Part shown: in pieces, positions 17,775 to 25,520 of the stretch | Layout of the letters: each line of letters starts with the position of its first letter | How positions within the stretch are numbered: position 1 is the stretch's first letter | Assembly: GCA_945867755.1 (NCBI GenBank) | Contig: CAMBJN010000002.1 | Span: forward strand, 1 to 35,852 | Origin: Polynucleobacter meluiroseus | GTDB taxonomy: Bacteria; Pseudomonadota; Gammaproteobacteria; Burkholderiales; Burkholderiaceae | Length of the DNA: 35,852 nucleotides | Direction of reading: 5' to 3' | Made by a program: the position numbers and the translations under genes | The notes under the pieces: model-generated | What the model was told of the DNA's origin: nothing | Database searches by the model: none | The model's input: the letters and a program-made list of their open reading frames with translations, nothing else

Positions 17775-18532
17775 TAAAGAGATATCCCGCCACTGGCCTC
17801 TAAAGCGATGCCATTGATATAACTAGATTCATCGCTGGCCAAGAAAGCGTAAACATTGGCCAACTCTTCAGGTTGACCTAAGCGGCGCAACCATGAGCGA
17901 TCTTTCATCCCCTTTAAAACATCCTCAGGCATAGAAGTCAAAATATTGGTTTCTATAAACCCAGGACAAACAGCATTTACGCGGATACCTTTAGGTCCTA
18001 ATTCTCTGGCCCAAGTGGTTGTGAAGCCAATCACACCATATTTGCTGGCTGCATAATTTGTCTGACCAAAGTTGCCATACAAACCAACCACGCTTGATGC
18101 GCTCACAATTGAACCGCACCCTGCTTTGAGCATATGAGGGACAACCGCTTGCGTGCAATTAAATACGCCCTTGAGATTGACATCAATCACGGCATCAAAT
18201 TGCTCTTCCGTCATATTGACTAACCGTGCATCTTTGGTGATGCCAGCATTGTTTATCAAAACATCAATTCGGCCATGACGATCCATCACTGCTGCCACAA
18301 CCTCGTCAATATTTTTGCGATTCGTGACATTCATCACAAAGCCATCCGCCTGACCACCGGCTGATTTAAGTTGATTAACAGCGGCTTGAACCTGTGTATC
18401 GTTCATGTCACAAATAATAGAAATGCCACCTTCATCACAAAACTTTTGCGCAGTAGCAAAACCAATGCCATTCGCACTGCCAGTGATGATGCAAACTTTA
18501 TTCTCTAAACGCTTGGCCATATTTTTAGTCAT
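17774..18532 (-). CDS. FabG-like short-chain dehydrogenase/reductase
   Basis: A 252-residue classical SDR, most like 3-oxoacyl-ACP reductase FabG. The cofactor loop TGSANGIG is at 18-25 and NNAG at about 92-95. The catalytic set is Ser in VSASSVVG and the YAASK motif (Tyr and Lys). The loop PGFIETNILTSMP and a C-terminal end EASGGISL are typical of FabG. The start at 18532 follows an AAGAAGG ribosome site by seven bases. It is not in a fatty-acid gene cluster, so the substrate (acyl-ACP, acetoacetyl-CoA or another) is open. It is joined to the RNase gene by TAATG and lies 60 bases after mpl. Confidence 0.88.
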   Translation of the reverse strand: MTKNMAKRLENKVCIITGSANGIGFATAQKFCDEGGISIICDMNDTQVQAAVNQLKSAGGQADGFVMNVTNRKNIDEVVAAVMDRHGRIDVLINNAGITKDARLVNMTEEQFDAVIDVNLKGVFNCTQAVVPHMLKAGCGSIVSASSVVGLYGNFGQTNYAASKYGVIGFTTTWARELGPKGIRVNAVCPGFIETNILTSMPEDVLKGMKDRSWLRRLGQPEELANVYAFLASDESSYINGIALEASGGISL

Positions 18533-18592
18533 TTTTTTACCTTCTTAAATTCAGTCAAACAAAGAATGAATCTCCACCCAAGAAAAATTTTC

Positions 18593-20011
18593 TTATTTTA
18601 ATAACTCTAAAAGCTTGCGATGCACACCACCAAAACCACCATTGCTCATCACCAAAATATGGTCTCCAGGTTTTGCTGATTGCTTCACTGCTGCCATGAG
18701 AAGATTTAAATCATCAAACGCTTGAGCTTTTTCTCCTAATGGAGCCAAAGACTCTTTCAAATCCCACCCCAAAGCATCTTTACCAGTTGCCGAGCCGTAA
18801 CCAAAAACCAAATCAGCATCTTGCAAACTATTGGGTAACTGGCTTTTCATCACACCCAACTTCATCGTATTAGAGCGTGGTTCTAATACGGCCAAAATAC
18901 GAGTATTGGCATCACGTCCCACTCGACGTCGCAAGCCTTCAACCGTGGTGGTGATCGCCGTTGGATGGTGCGCAAAATCATCGTAAATCGTGATGCCATT
19001 GACTCGCCCAACCATTTCCATTCGGCGTTTCACATTCTTAAATGTGCCTAAAGATTTGGCGGCATCTTGCGTAGAAATACCCACATGATGGGCAGCAGCG
19101 ATCGCAGCCAAGGCATTCAATTGATTATGTCGACCAGTGACAGATGCGTCTTCGTCCCAAGAAACCTCGGCCACATGCTTGCCTTGGTAAATCACTTTGA
19201 AGCCATCTTTGACTGTATCAACCAAAGACCAATCTTCAGGTTTGATCGATTGATTCGGCAAACTAAATCGCTCAAGACTTGACCAACATCCGCGCTGTAC
19301 CACTCGCTCTAAACTTTGCTCAGTACCATTCACAATCAAACGACCCGCAGCTGGAACCGTTCGAACCAAATGATGAAATTGGGTTTCAATGGCAGTGATA
19401 TCAGCAAAGATATCCGCATGATCAAACTCCAAATTATTCAAAATAGCTGTGCGTGGTCTGTAATGAACAAATTTGCTGCGCTTATCAAAAAATGCCGTGT
19501 CATATTCATCAGCCTCAATCACAAAGTAATGAGGTGCATCCGCTTTATTCCCCGTTTTTTTACCCAAACGAGCAGACACATCAAAGTTGTTTGGCACTCC
19601 ACCAATCAAATAACCAGGTTCCAATCCATTCGCTTGCAAAATCCATGTGAGCATCGCCGTGGTGGTGGTTTTTCCATGAGTTCCTGCAACGGCTAAAACA
19701 TGTTTTCCTTGCAAAACCTGTTCGCCCAGCCATTGAGGGCCAGATTGGTAAGGTAAGCCTTGATCCAAAATAGCTTCCATCAAAGGGTTGCCACGAGAAA
19801 CCACGTTACCGATTATGAATAAGTCGGGCTTTAAAGCAATTTGATCTGAAGAAAAGCCTTCGATCAGTTCAATGCCTTGAGCCTCGAGTTGAGTGCTCAT
19901 GGGTGGATAAACATTGGCGTCACAACCGGTCACTCGGTGACCTGCTTGACGAGCGATGGCGGCAATACCGCCCATAAAAGTACCGCAAATACCTAAGATA
20001 TGAAGATGCAT
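18593..20011 (-). CDS. mpl: UDP-N-acetylmuramate:L-Ala-gamma-D-Glu-meso-DAP ligase
   Basis: Mur-ligase-family enzyme that attaches recycled murein tripeptide to UDP-MurNAc, complementing AmpD elsewhere in this window. The 472-residue protein opens with HILGICGTFMGG at 4-15. The ATP loop AVAGTHGKTTTT is at 107-118, and GGVPNNFDVSARLG is an Mpl-type stretch. Later it has IEADEYDTAFFDKRSK and DDFAHHPTAI, both typical of the Mpl branch rather than MurC. It heads the long minus-strand run and is divergent from the TlpA-like gene with 64 bases between starts. Confidence 0.96.
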   Translation of the reverse strand: MHLHILGICGTFMGGIAAIARQAGHRVTGCDANVYPPMSTQLEAQGIELIEGFSSDQIALKPDLFIIGNVVSRGNPLMEAILDQGLPYQSGPQWLGEQVLQGKHVLAVAGTHGKTTTTAMLTWILQANGLEPGYLIGGVPNNFDVSARLGKKTGNKADAPHYFVIEADEYDTAFFDKRSKFVHYRPRTAILNNLEFDHADIFADITAIETQFHHLVRTVPAAGRLIVNGTEQSLERVVQRGCWSSLERFSLPNQSIKPEDWSLVDTVKDGFKVIYQGKHVAEVSWDEDASVTGRHNQLNALAAIAAAHHVGISTQDAAKSLGTFKNVKRRMEMVGRVNGITIYDDFAHHPTAITTTVEGLRRRVGRDANTRILAVLEPRSNTMKLGVMKSQLPNSLQDADLVFGYGSATGKDALGWDLKESLAPLGEKAQAFDDLNLLMAAVKQSAKPGDHILVMSNGGFGGVHRKLLELLK

Positions 20012-20075
20012 GCCAAGATTTTATCCAAACATCCGTGCAAAATAAGGTAATTCATTGAAAAACGGAAAGAAAAAC

Positions 20076-20615
20076 ATGAATAAACGCCAATGGGGTTTGA
20101 TCTTGATTGCTGGAGCACTCGCCGCTGTTTTGGGCATGGGTTTGTCGAGCTATAAATACAGAGTCGAAAAAGCCAGCGATACCGCTATCGAAGAATTGCT
20201 CACCAGAGAATTACGCTCTCCGGACGGGAAAATTCATCAAACATCTGATTGGCGAGGAAAGATCCTCATCATCAATTACTGGGCATCGTGGTGCCCACCC
20301 TGTGTTGAAGAAATGCCAGAATTGGTTAGATCACAGACCAAATATGCCGCTAAAAATGTACTATTTGTCGGTATTGGAGTCGATTCACCATCTAACATAC
20401 GTGAATTTCTTGAAAAAACACCGGTCAACTACCCCATTGTTTTAGGTGGCTTAGATGGCGCAACTTGGGCAAAAAACATGGGAAATCCCAGTTCTGGCCT
20501 GCCTTTTACTCTGATGGTTGACCGCAAAGGGGCCATTACTAAGACCAAACTAGGCAAAATAAGCGAAGATGAGCTAAGTTCATGGATAGATAACGCTATA
20601 ATCGCTTCTCAGTAA
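20076..20615 (+). CDS. TlpA/ResA-like membrane-anchored thioredoxin
   Basis: A 179-residue thiol-disulfide oxidoreductase facing the periplasm. One N-terminal membrane helix covers residues 5-23. The thioredoxin active site WCPPC is at 72-76 in NYWASWCPPCVEEMPEL. A cis-Pro loop follows in SSGLPFTLMVDRKG. I choose the ATG at 20076, which follows a GGAAAG ribosome site; an in-frame TTG at 20055 is less likely. It stops 20 bases before accB. In relatives I recall aroQ between the two; it is missing here. Confidence 0.9.
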   Translation: MNKRQWGLILIAGALAAVLGMGLSSYKYRVEKASDTAIEELLTRELRSPDGKIHQTSDWRGKILIINYWASWCPPCVEEMPELVRSQTKYAAKNVLFVGIGVDSPSNIREFLEKTPVNYPIVLGGLDGATWAKNMGNPSSGLPFTLMVDRKGAITKTKLGKISEDELSSWIDNAIIASQ

Positions 20616-20635
20616 AAAATTACAGGAAGGGCATC

Positions 20636-21097
20636 ATGGATTTACGAAAACTCAAGACTTTGATCGATTTAGTAGCCGAATCTGGTGTTTCAGAATTAGA
20701 AGTAACAGAAGGTGAAGACAAAGTCCGAATCGTTAAAAATCCAGCCCCAATTGCAGCACCAGCCCAACAATTTTATGCAGCAGCGCCAGCAGCTGCTCCA
20801 GCTCCAACCCCAACTTCTGCAGCAGCGGCACCTACAGCAGAAGCTGCGCCAGCAGAACCTACCGGTCATGCTGTTAAATCTCCGATGGTTGGCACCTTCT
20901 ACCGCTCTCCAACACCAGGTGCTGATTCTTTTGTGAAGATTGGCGACACAGTCAAAGAAGGTCAAACACTTTGCATCATCGAAGCGATGAAGTTATTGAA
21001 CGAAATTGAATCTGATAAATCAGGTGTCGTTAAAGAAATTTTGTGTGAGAACGGCCAAGGCATTGAATTTGGTCAGGCTCTATTCATTATTGGCTAA
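20636..21097 (+). CDS. accB: Biotin carboxyl carrier protein of acetyl-CoA carboxylase
   Basis: Carries biotin between biotin carboxylase and the carboxyltransferase in the first step of fatty-acid synthesis. The N-terminal domain occupies residues 1-38. A flexible Ala/Pro-rich linker spans 39-76. The biotinyl domain ends with the biotin site EAMKLLNEIESD, where Lys119 is modified. The 153-residue length is standard. An AGGAAGG ribosome site precedes the ATG. accC follows after 29 bases, the usual accBC arrangement. Confidence 0.98.
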   Translation: MDLRKLKTLIDLVAESGVSELEVTEGEDKVRIVKNPAPIAAPAQQFYAAAPAAAPAPTPTSAAAAPTAEAAPAEPTGHAVKSPMVGTFYRSPTPGADSFVKIGDTVKEGQTLCIIEAMKLLNEIESDKSGVVKEILCENGQGIEFGQALFIIG

Positions 21098-21126
21098 TTC
21101 AAGCTAAAGCTCACAAAGGTTACCCA

Positions 21127-22497
21127 ATGTTTGAAAAGATTCTTATCGCCAACCGTGGCGAAATCGCACTTCGTATTCAAAGGGCCTGTCGCGAGATGGG
21201 CATCAAAACCGTGGTTGTCTTCTCAGAAGCCGATCGCGACGCCAAGTACGTCAAATTAGCTGATGAAGCAGTTTGTATTGGCCCAGCACCTTCGGCCCTG
21301 AGCTATCTGAACATGCCAGCGATCATTTCTGCAGCTGAAGTGACTGATGCGCAAGCGATTCATCCTGGTTACGGCTTCTTATCTGAAAATGCAGACTTTG
21401 CTGAGCGCGTTGAACAGTCTGGTTTTGTGTTCATTGGGCCAACTGCCGAATCTATTCGCTTGATGGGTGACAAAGTATCCGCCAAGCAAGCCATGATTCG
21501 CTCAGGTGTGCCATGCGTTCCAGGCTCAGAAGGCGCTTTGCCTGACAACCCAAAAGAAATTTTGGCCACCGCTAAAAAAGTTGGTTATCCAGTCATCATT
21601 AAAGCAGCGGGGGGTGGTGGTGGACGAGGCATGCGCGTGGTGCACACCGAAGCGCACTTGATCAATGCGGTCAATATGACTCGAGAAGAAGCCGGACGAG
21701 CTTTTGGCAACCCCGAAGTCTATATGGAGAAGTTCCTAGAGAATCCTCGCCACGTAGAAATTCAGATTTTGGCTGACACTTATAAAAATGCGGTGTACTT
21801 GGGTGAGCGCGATTGCTCCATGCAACGTCGTCACCAAAAGGTCATTGAAGAAGCTCCAGCCCCTGGCATTGATCGTCGTTTGATTGCAAAAATTGGTGAG
21901 CGTTGCGCTGAGGCCTGTCGAAAAATTGGCTATCGTGGTGCTGGTACTTTTGAGTTTTTATACGAAAACGACGAGTTCTACTTCATCGAGATGAATACCC
22001 GCATTCAGGTTGAGCATCCTGTCACCGAATTGATTACTGGCATTGATCTGGTTCAGCAACAAATTCGCATCGCATTTGGCGAAAAGCTACCTTTCCGTCA
22101 AAAAGACATTGAATTCAGAGGTCATGCCATTGAATGTCGTATCAATGCCGAAGATCCTGTGAAGTTCATGCCAAGCCCAGGCCGTATTCAATCTTGGCAC
22201 ATGCCAGGTGGTCCTGGCATTCGCGTTGACTCACATGCTTACGCCGGTTACTTTGTTCCGCCAACCTATGACTCAATGATTGGCAAATTGATCGCCTATG
22301 GCGCTACCCGCGAACAAGCCATTCGCCGCATGCGGATCGCCTTGTCTGAAGTAGCGATTGATGGCATTTTGACTAACATTCCATTACATCGCGAACTGAT
22401 GCTAGACCCAAAGTTTGAACAAGGTGGTACAAGCATTCACTACCTAGAGCACAAACTTGAGGAGCAAGCAGCTTCACGTCGTGGTAACACGAAGTAA
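21127..22497 (+). CDS. accC: Biotin carboxylase subunit of acetyl-CoA carboxylase
   Basis: ATP-grasp enzyme that carboxylates the biotin on AccB. The 456 residues include the N-terminal FEKILIANRGEIALRI, the MGDKVSAK loop, the glycine-rich AGGGGGRGMRVV ATP lid, and the active-site stretch IEMNTRIQVEHPVTE. The C-terminal domain ends near EGGTSIHYLE-type sequence (here EQGGTSIHYLEHKL). It is in an operon with accB, and the prmA fusion starts 20 bases after its stop. Confidence 0.98.
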   Translation: MFEKILIANRGEIALRIQRACREMGIKTVVVFSEADRDAKYVKLADEAVCIGPAPSALSYLNMPAIISAAEVTDAQAIHPGYGFLSENADFAERVEQSGFVFIGPTAESIRLMGDKVSAKQAMIRSGVPCVPGSEGALPDNPKEILATAKKVGYPVIIKAAGGGGGRGMRVVHTEAHLINAVNMTREEAGRAFGNPEVYMEKFLENPRHVEIQILADTYKNAVYLGERDCSMQRRHQKVIEEAPAPGIDRRLIAKIGERCAEACRKIGYRGAGTFEFLYENDEFYFIEMNTRIQVEHPVTELITGIDLVQQQIRIAFGEKLPFRQKDIEFRGHAIECRINAEDPVKFMPSPGRIQSWHMPGGPGIRVDSHAYAGYFVPPTYDSMIGKLIAYGATREQAIRRMRIALSEVAIDGILTNIPLHRELMLDPKFEQGGTSIHYLEHKLEEQAASRRGNTK

Positions 22498-22517
22498 TTG
22501 ATAGCCATCATTCATCC

Positions 22518-24053
22518 ATGGCCTTTCGTGAACTTGTATTTACCGTCTCCGAAGATTTTGCTGAAGATCTTGGAGATGCCCTCATGGAATTGGGTGCACT
22601 ATCCATTTCGGTCAGTGATGCTGCTGCCGATACTGAATCTGAAAAACCCTTGTATGGGGAACCAGGTTTAACACCTGATCGACAAGCTTGGGAGCAATCT
22701 CAAGTTATTGCCCTTTTTGATGAACAAGGTTTGAGTGCGGTAGAAATTTCATTGGCTTTGACTGAAGCGGGTTTTCAGGTCAACGCCCCTTCACAAAGAA
22801 GTGTTGAGGAACAAGACTGGGTGCGTCTCACGCAATCACAGTTTGAGCCTATTCAAGTGGGTCAGCGTTTATGGGTAGTTCCATCATGGCATGACGCACC
22901 CAAAGATCCGAATGCAGTTTGTTTGGCAGTTGATCCTGGCCTGGCTTTTGGGACTGGCAGTCATCCAACTACCAAGTTGTGTATGCAATGGTTAGAAGAG
23001 CACTCTGGCTTAGCCAGCAAGTCGCTTCTAGATTATGGTTGTGGTTCAGGTATTTTGGCAATTGCGGCAAAACGTTTGGGTTGTGGTGATGCGCTTGGGG
23101 TGGACATTGATCCGCAAGCAGTCATGTCTGCCAAAGATAATGCAGAGCGTAATGAAGTGACTGTTGACTTTCGCTTACCAGAGGAAGATAGCGCCAAGAG
23201 CCGGCATGACGTGGTTGTTGCGAATATCTTGGCCAATCCTCTCCAAGTGCTTGCTCCAGCACTTTGCCAACGCATTGCACCGAATGGTCACATTGTTTTA
23301 TCAGGCATTCTCGAGCGCCAAGCGCAAGAGGTGATTGACACCTATCAACCCTGGATCAAACTTCATGTTTGGCGTGAGTGTGATGGCTGGGTGTGTCTAA
23401 CGGGTCAATTAATATCAGATGACACCAACCAAACCTCGTCGGGCATTCAAAAAAAAACGATAAAACCCAACCCGAGCTCAGCTAACTCATCAAAAAATAA
23501 GAAATCGCTCACTTCAATTGGCTGGATCAGCCTAGCTGTATTGATGGTGGTGATTGCTTTACAGCTCTTTCATCTTGGTAGGCATGTGATTGCATTGCAG
23601 CTCACCAAAACACCGGCTGCTATTCAAGAACCCTTATTTAAGGCATTTAAATCTCTAGATTCTTTACTGTGCAAACGGTTTTCTTGCCAAGATATGCCCC
23701 TAAGGGACTTTTCTGCATGGGCCATTGAGTTAGCCAATCTAAAAATTGCCGCCAATAGCCAAACTACTACCGGAGTACTAGAACTTCAAATCCGCAATAA
23801 ATTGCCACTCATGATCACCTGGCCACACGTATTGCTCACCATCACCGATGCTAACGATGCTGTAATCTCGGAAAAACTTCTTGGGCCCAAAGATTGGTTA
23901 CCAGCTGATGATTCCAAAATCATTACAGCGGGATCACAAGCGCTTCAGGAGGTCTCGTGTAACATTTTCTTGAGCTTACCCCAACAAGCTGCCGGATTTA
24001 GAGTGCGTCTGCTCTATGTTGATGACAAGGCAACAGATGGATCTTCAGAATAA
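22518..24053 (+). CDS. prmA: Ribosomal protein L11 methyltransferase fused to a DUF3426 membrane domain
   Basis: Residues 1-300 are a complete PrmA, which trimethylates ribosomal protein L11: the N-terminal substrate domain begins FRELVFTV, the SAM loop LDYGCGSGILAI is at 171-182, and NILANPL is at 236-242. PrmA would normally stop soon after GWVCLTGQL (290-298). Here the frame continues through a Ser/Lys/Asn-rich linker, a membrane helix at about 334-354 (WISLAVLMVVIALQLF), and a DUF3426-type domain at about 365-500 with CKRFSC, LQIRNKLP and WPHVLLTITDAND. In relatives these are recalled as separate neighbours, the second with an N-terminal zinc ribbon that is absent here. A run of nine A at the junction controls the frame: one more A would separate the two proteins. 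It could be a real fusion or a base-count error. Confidence 0.9.
   Translation: MAFRELVFTVSEDFAEDLGDALMELGALSISVSDAAADTESEKPLYGEPGLTPDRQAWEQSQVIALFDEQGLSAVEISLALTEAGFQVNAPSQRSVEEQDWVRLTQSQFEPIQVGQRLWVVPSWHDAPKDPNAVCLAVDPGLAFGTGSHPTTKLCMQWLEEHSGLASKSLLDYGCGSGILAIAAKRLGCGDALGVDIDPQAVMSAKDNAERNEVTVDFRLPEEDSAKSRHDVVVANILANPLQVLAPALCQRIAPNGHIVLSGILERQAQEVIDTYQPWIKLHVWRECDGWVCLTGQLISDDTNQTSSGIQKKTIKPNPSSANSSKNKKSLTSIGWISLAVLMVVIALQLFHLGRHVIALQLTKTPAAIQEPLFKAFKSLDSLLCKRFSCQDMPLRDFSAWAIELANLKIAANSQTTTGVLELQIRNKLPLMITWPHVLLTITDANDAVISEKLLGPKDWLPADDSKIITAGSQALQEVSCNIFLSLPQQAAGFRVRLLYVDDKATDGSSE
23419..23421 (+). other. Possible second start codon inside prmA for a separate DUF3426 protein
   Basis: An ATG in the +1 frame opens MTPTKPRRAFKKKR and then meets a TAA at 23461-23463 with the sequence as given. 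If the following A run had ten bases, this frame would run through the linker, membrane helix and DUF3426 domain to 24053. The codon overlaps the normal PrmA end region, as in coupled genes. Confidence 0.4.
23449..23457 (+). other. A9 homopolymer at the PrmA/DUF3426 junction
   Basis: Nine consecutive A. With nine, prmA stays open into DUF3426. With ten, PrmA would end after 322 residues. With eight, it would end after the codons for QKKR. The only length that fuses the domains is the one given. Confidence 0.85.
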
Positions 24054-24074
24054 TTCACCCACCCAAGGAACTTT

Positions 24075-25034
24075 ATGTCTAGCTTAATTTGTGGCTCCAT
24101 CGCCTATGACACCATCATGAATTTTGAAGGTCGCTTTCAAGATCAAATCTTGGCAGACCAGATTCATATATTGAATGTTGCCTTTTTGGTACCCAGTATG
24201 CGTAGAGAATTTGGTGGGTGCGCTGGCAATATTGCTTACAACCACAAACTATTAGGTGGCGAGCCCATCATCATGGCCACCGTTGGTGGCGATGCTGGCT
24301 CTTATTTTGATCAATTAGCTAAATACAAGATCAGTGCCGATCATATTCGTGAACTACCAGAGGCCTTCACTGCTCAAGCAATGATTACGACCGACCGCGA
24401 TAACAACCAAATCACAGCCTTTCATCCTGGCGCCATGGGTCAATCGCACCTCAATACAGTGGCAGAGGTAATCAATCATCGCCAGAAGAAACAACTTGGA
24501 TTGCCAAAAATTGCGATTGTGGCCCCAGATGGCAGACAAGGCATGGTTGAACATTGCCAGCAATTGGCAGATGCCAAAATTCCATTCATTTTTGACCCAG
24601 GCCAAGGTTTGCCGATGTTCGATGGTCAAGAACTCTTAGCTTTTATTGAACAAGCCACTTATTTGGCCGTGAATGACTACGAAGGTGAAATGCTAGCCCA
24701 AAGAACTGGCCTATCTTTAGAAAAGATTGCGGAACGGGTTTCAGCTTTGATTGTTACCAAAGGTGCTCAGGGTGCAGAAATACACTCTCAAGGTAAGAAA
24801 ATTGAAATTCCAGTAGTTCCTGTCGGAAATGCCATTGATCCAACCGGTTGCGGCGATGCTTTCAGGGGTGGATTGCTATATGGTATCGAACAAGGATTTG
24901 ACTGGGTGGTTACTGGTCGTTTAGCAAGTTTGATGGGATCCATCAAAATTGCCAGCCAAGGCCCCCAGAATCACTGCTCATCTCAAGAGGCCATTCAAAT
25001 GCAGTTCAAGCAAGCATTTGGCTATAGCTACTGA
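24075..25034 (+). CDS. PfkB-family carbohydrate/adenosine kinase
   Basis: A ribokinase-fold kinase of 319 residues. Near the N-terminus, REFGGCAGNIAYN is the substrate-binding glycine motif, closest in style to bacterial adenosine-kinase-like members. The C-terminal DPTGCGDAFRGG at 255-266 provides the anion hole and the catalytic base Asp261. VTKGAQGAEI is also typical. The substrate cannot be told from sequence; a nucleoside or sugar is possible. An AAGGA ribosome site precedes the ATG, 21 bases after the prmA fusion stops, so it is probably the last gene of the accBC-prmA run. Confidence 0.88.
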   Translation: MSSLICGSIAYDTIMNFEGRFQDQILADQIHILNVAFLVPSMRREFGGCAGNIAYNHKLLGGEPIIMATVGGDAGSYFDQLAKYKISADHIRELPEAFTAQAMITTDRDNNQITAFHPGAMGQSHLNTVAEVINHRQKKQLGLPKIAIVAPDGRQGMVEHCQQLADAKIPFIFDPGQGLPMFDGQELLAFIEQATYLAVNDYEGEMLAQRTGLSLEKIAERVSALIVTKGAQGAEIHSQGKKIEIPVVPVGNAIDPTGCGDAFRGGLLYGIEQGFDWVVTGRLASLMGSIKIASQGPQNHCSSQEAIQMQFKQAFGYSY

Positions 25035-25074
25035 TTCTTAAGCTACCAATTTGCATCAAGACTTACAAAAGAAA

Positions 25075-25107
25075 AAACCCGCTAAGGCGTTAAGCTCTAG
25101 CGGGTTT
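25075..25107 (-). terminator. Rho-independent terminator of the histone-like gene
   Basis: A perfect ten-base stem AAACCCGCTA / TAGCGGGTTT (25075-25084 with 25098-25107) is followed on the minus strand by TTTTTTCTTTTG. It lies about 30 bases past the restored stop of the lysine/alanine-rich gene. In the plus direction the T tract is only three bases, so it may end the PfkB transcript less well. Confidence 0.85.
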
Positions 25108-25137
25108 GATTCCCTCTGGGAACCGGTCCCTAATAAA

Positions 25138-25250
25138 TTAAGGACGAGAACCCGTTGGGAAAGGCCAAGCAGCAGCCGGATTTAAAACTGTCTTTGCTGA
25201 TGAAGCAGGAGCAGCTTTAGCAGCCGGCTTTTTAGCAGCAGGCTTACTTA
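25138..25250 (-). pseudogene. Out-of-frame C-terminal part of the histone-like gene
   Basis: Directly after the stop at 25248, the adjacent minus-strand frame continues the same Lys/Ala pattern (VSKPAAKKPAAKAAPA) and ends in LNPAAAWPFPTGSRP at a TAA at 25138-25140. I recall this Trp-containing ending as the usual C-terminus of Burkholderiales histone H1-like proteins. One extra A in the A9 run at 25252-25260 joins it in frame, giving a 122-residue protein. As sequenced it is not translated unless slippage occurs. Confidence 0.7.
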
Positions 25251-25505
25251 CTTTTTTTTTACTACTTTTTTAGCAGCTTTTTTAGCAGCAGGCTTCTTCT
25301 TAGCAGCAGGCTTCTTCTTAGCAGCTTTTTTAGCAGCAGGCTTCTTAGCAGCTACTTTTTTCTTAGCAGCAGGCCTTTTAGCAGCAGCTTTTTTAGCAGC
25401 AGGCTTCTTCTTAGCAGCTACTTTTTTCTTAGCAGCAGGCTTTTTAGCAGCAGCTTTTTTAGCAGCTGGTTTCTTTGCAGCAGGTTTTTTCTTGGCGATT
25501 GCCAT
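25248..25505 (-). CDS. Histone H1-like lysine/alanine-rich DNA-binding protein (frameshifted)
   Basis: A highly basic protein made of Lys-Lys-Pro-Ala-Ala and Lys-Lys-Val-Ala-Ala repeats, like the H1-like/AlgP-like nucleoid proteins of betaproteobacteria, which bind DNA non-specifically. The start is the ATG at 25505 (MAIAKKKPAAKK), with GAAGGAG seven bases upstream. A GTG at 25520 would lie within that ribosome site and is rejected. As given it has 85 residues and stops at 25248, just after an A9 run. A plausible native C-terminus lies in the next frame, so the gene model is probably truncated by one base. A unit of about 22 residues appears twice. It has its own terminator at 25075-25107. 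Confidence 0.85.
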   Translation of the reverse strand: MAIAKKKPAAKKPAAKKAAAKKPAAKKKVAAKKKPAAKKAAAKRPAAKKKVAAKKPAAKKAAKKKPAAKKKPAAKKAAKKVVKKK

Positions 25506-25520
25506 ATTAAACTCCTTCAC

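Noticed and set aside
20696..20965. Cys/Trp-rich minus-strand frame opposite accB that looks like a small metal-binding protein.
   Set aside because: It is the antisense shadow of the Ala/Pro-rich linker of accB; Trp, Cys and Arg arise from the complement of GCA/CCA-rich codons.
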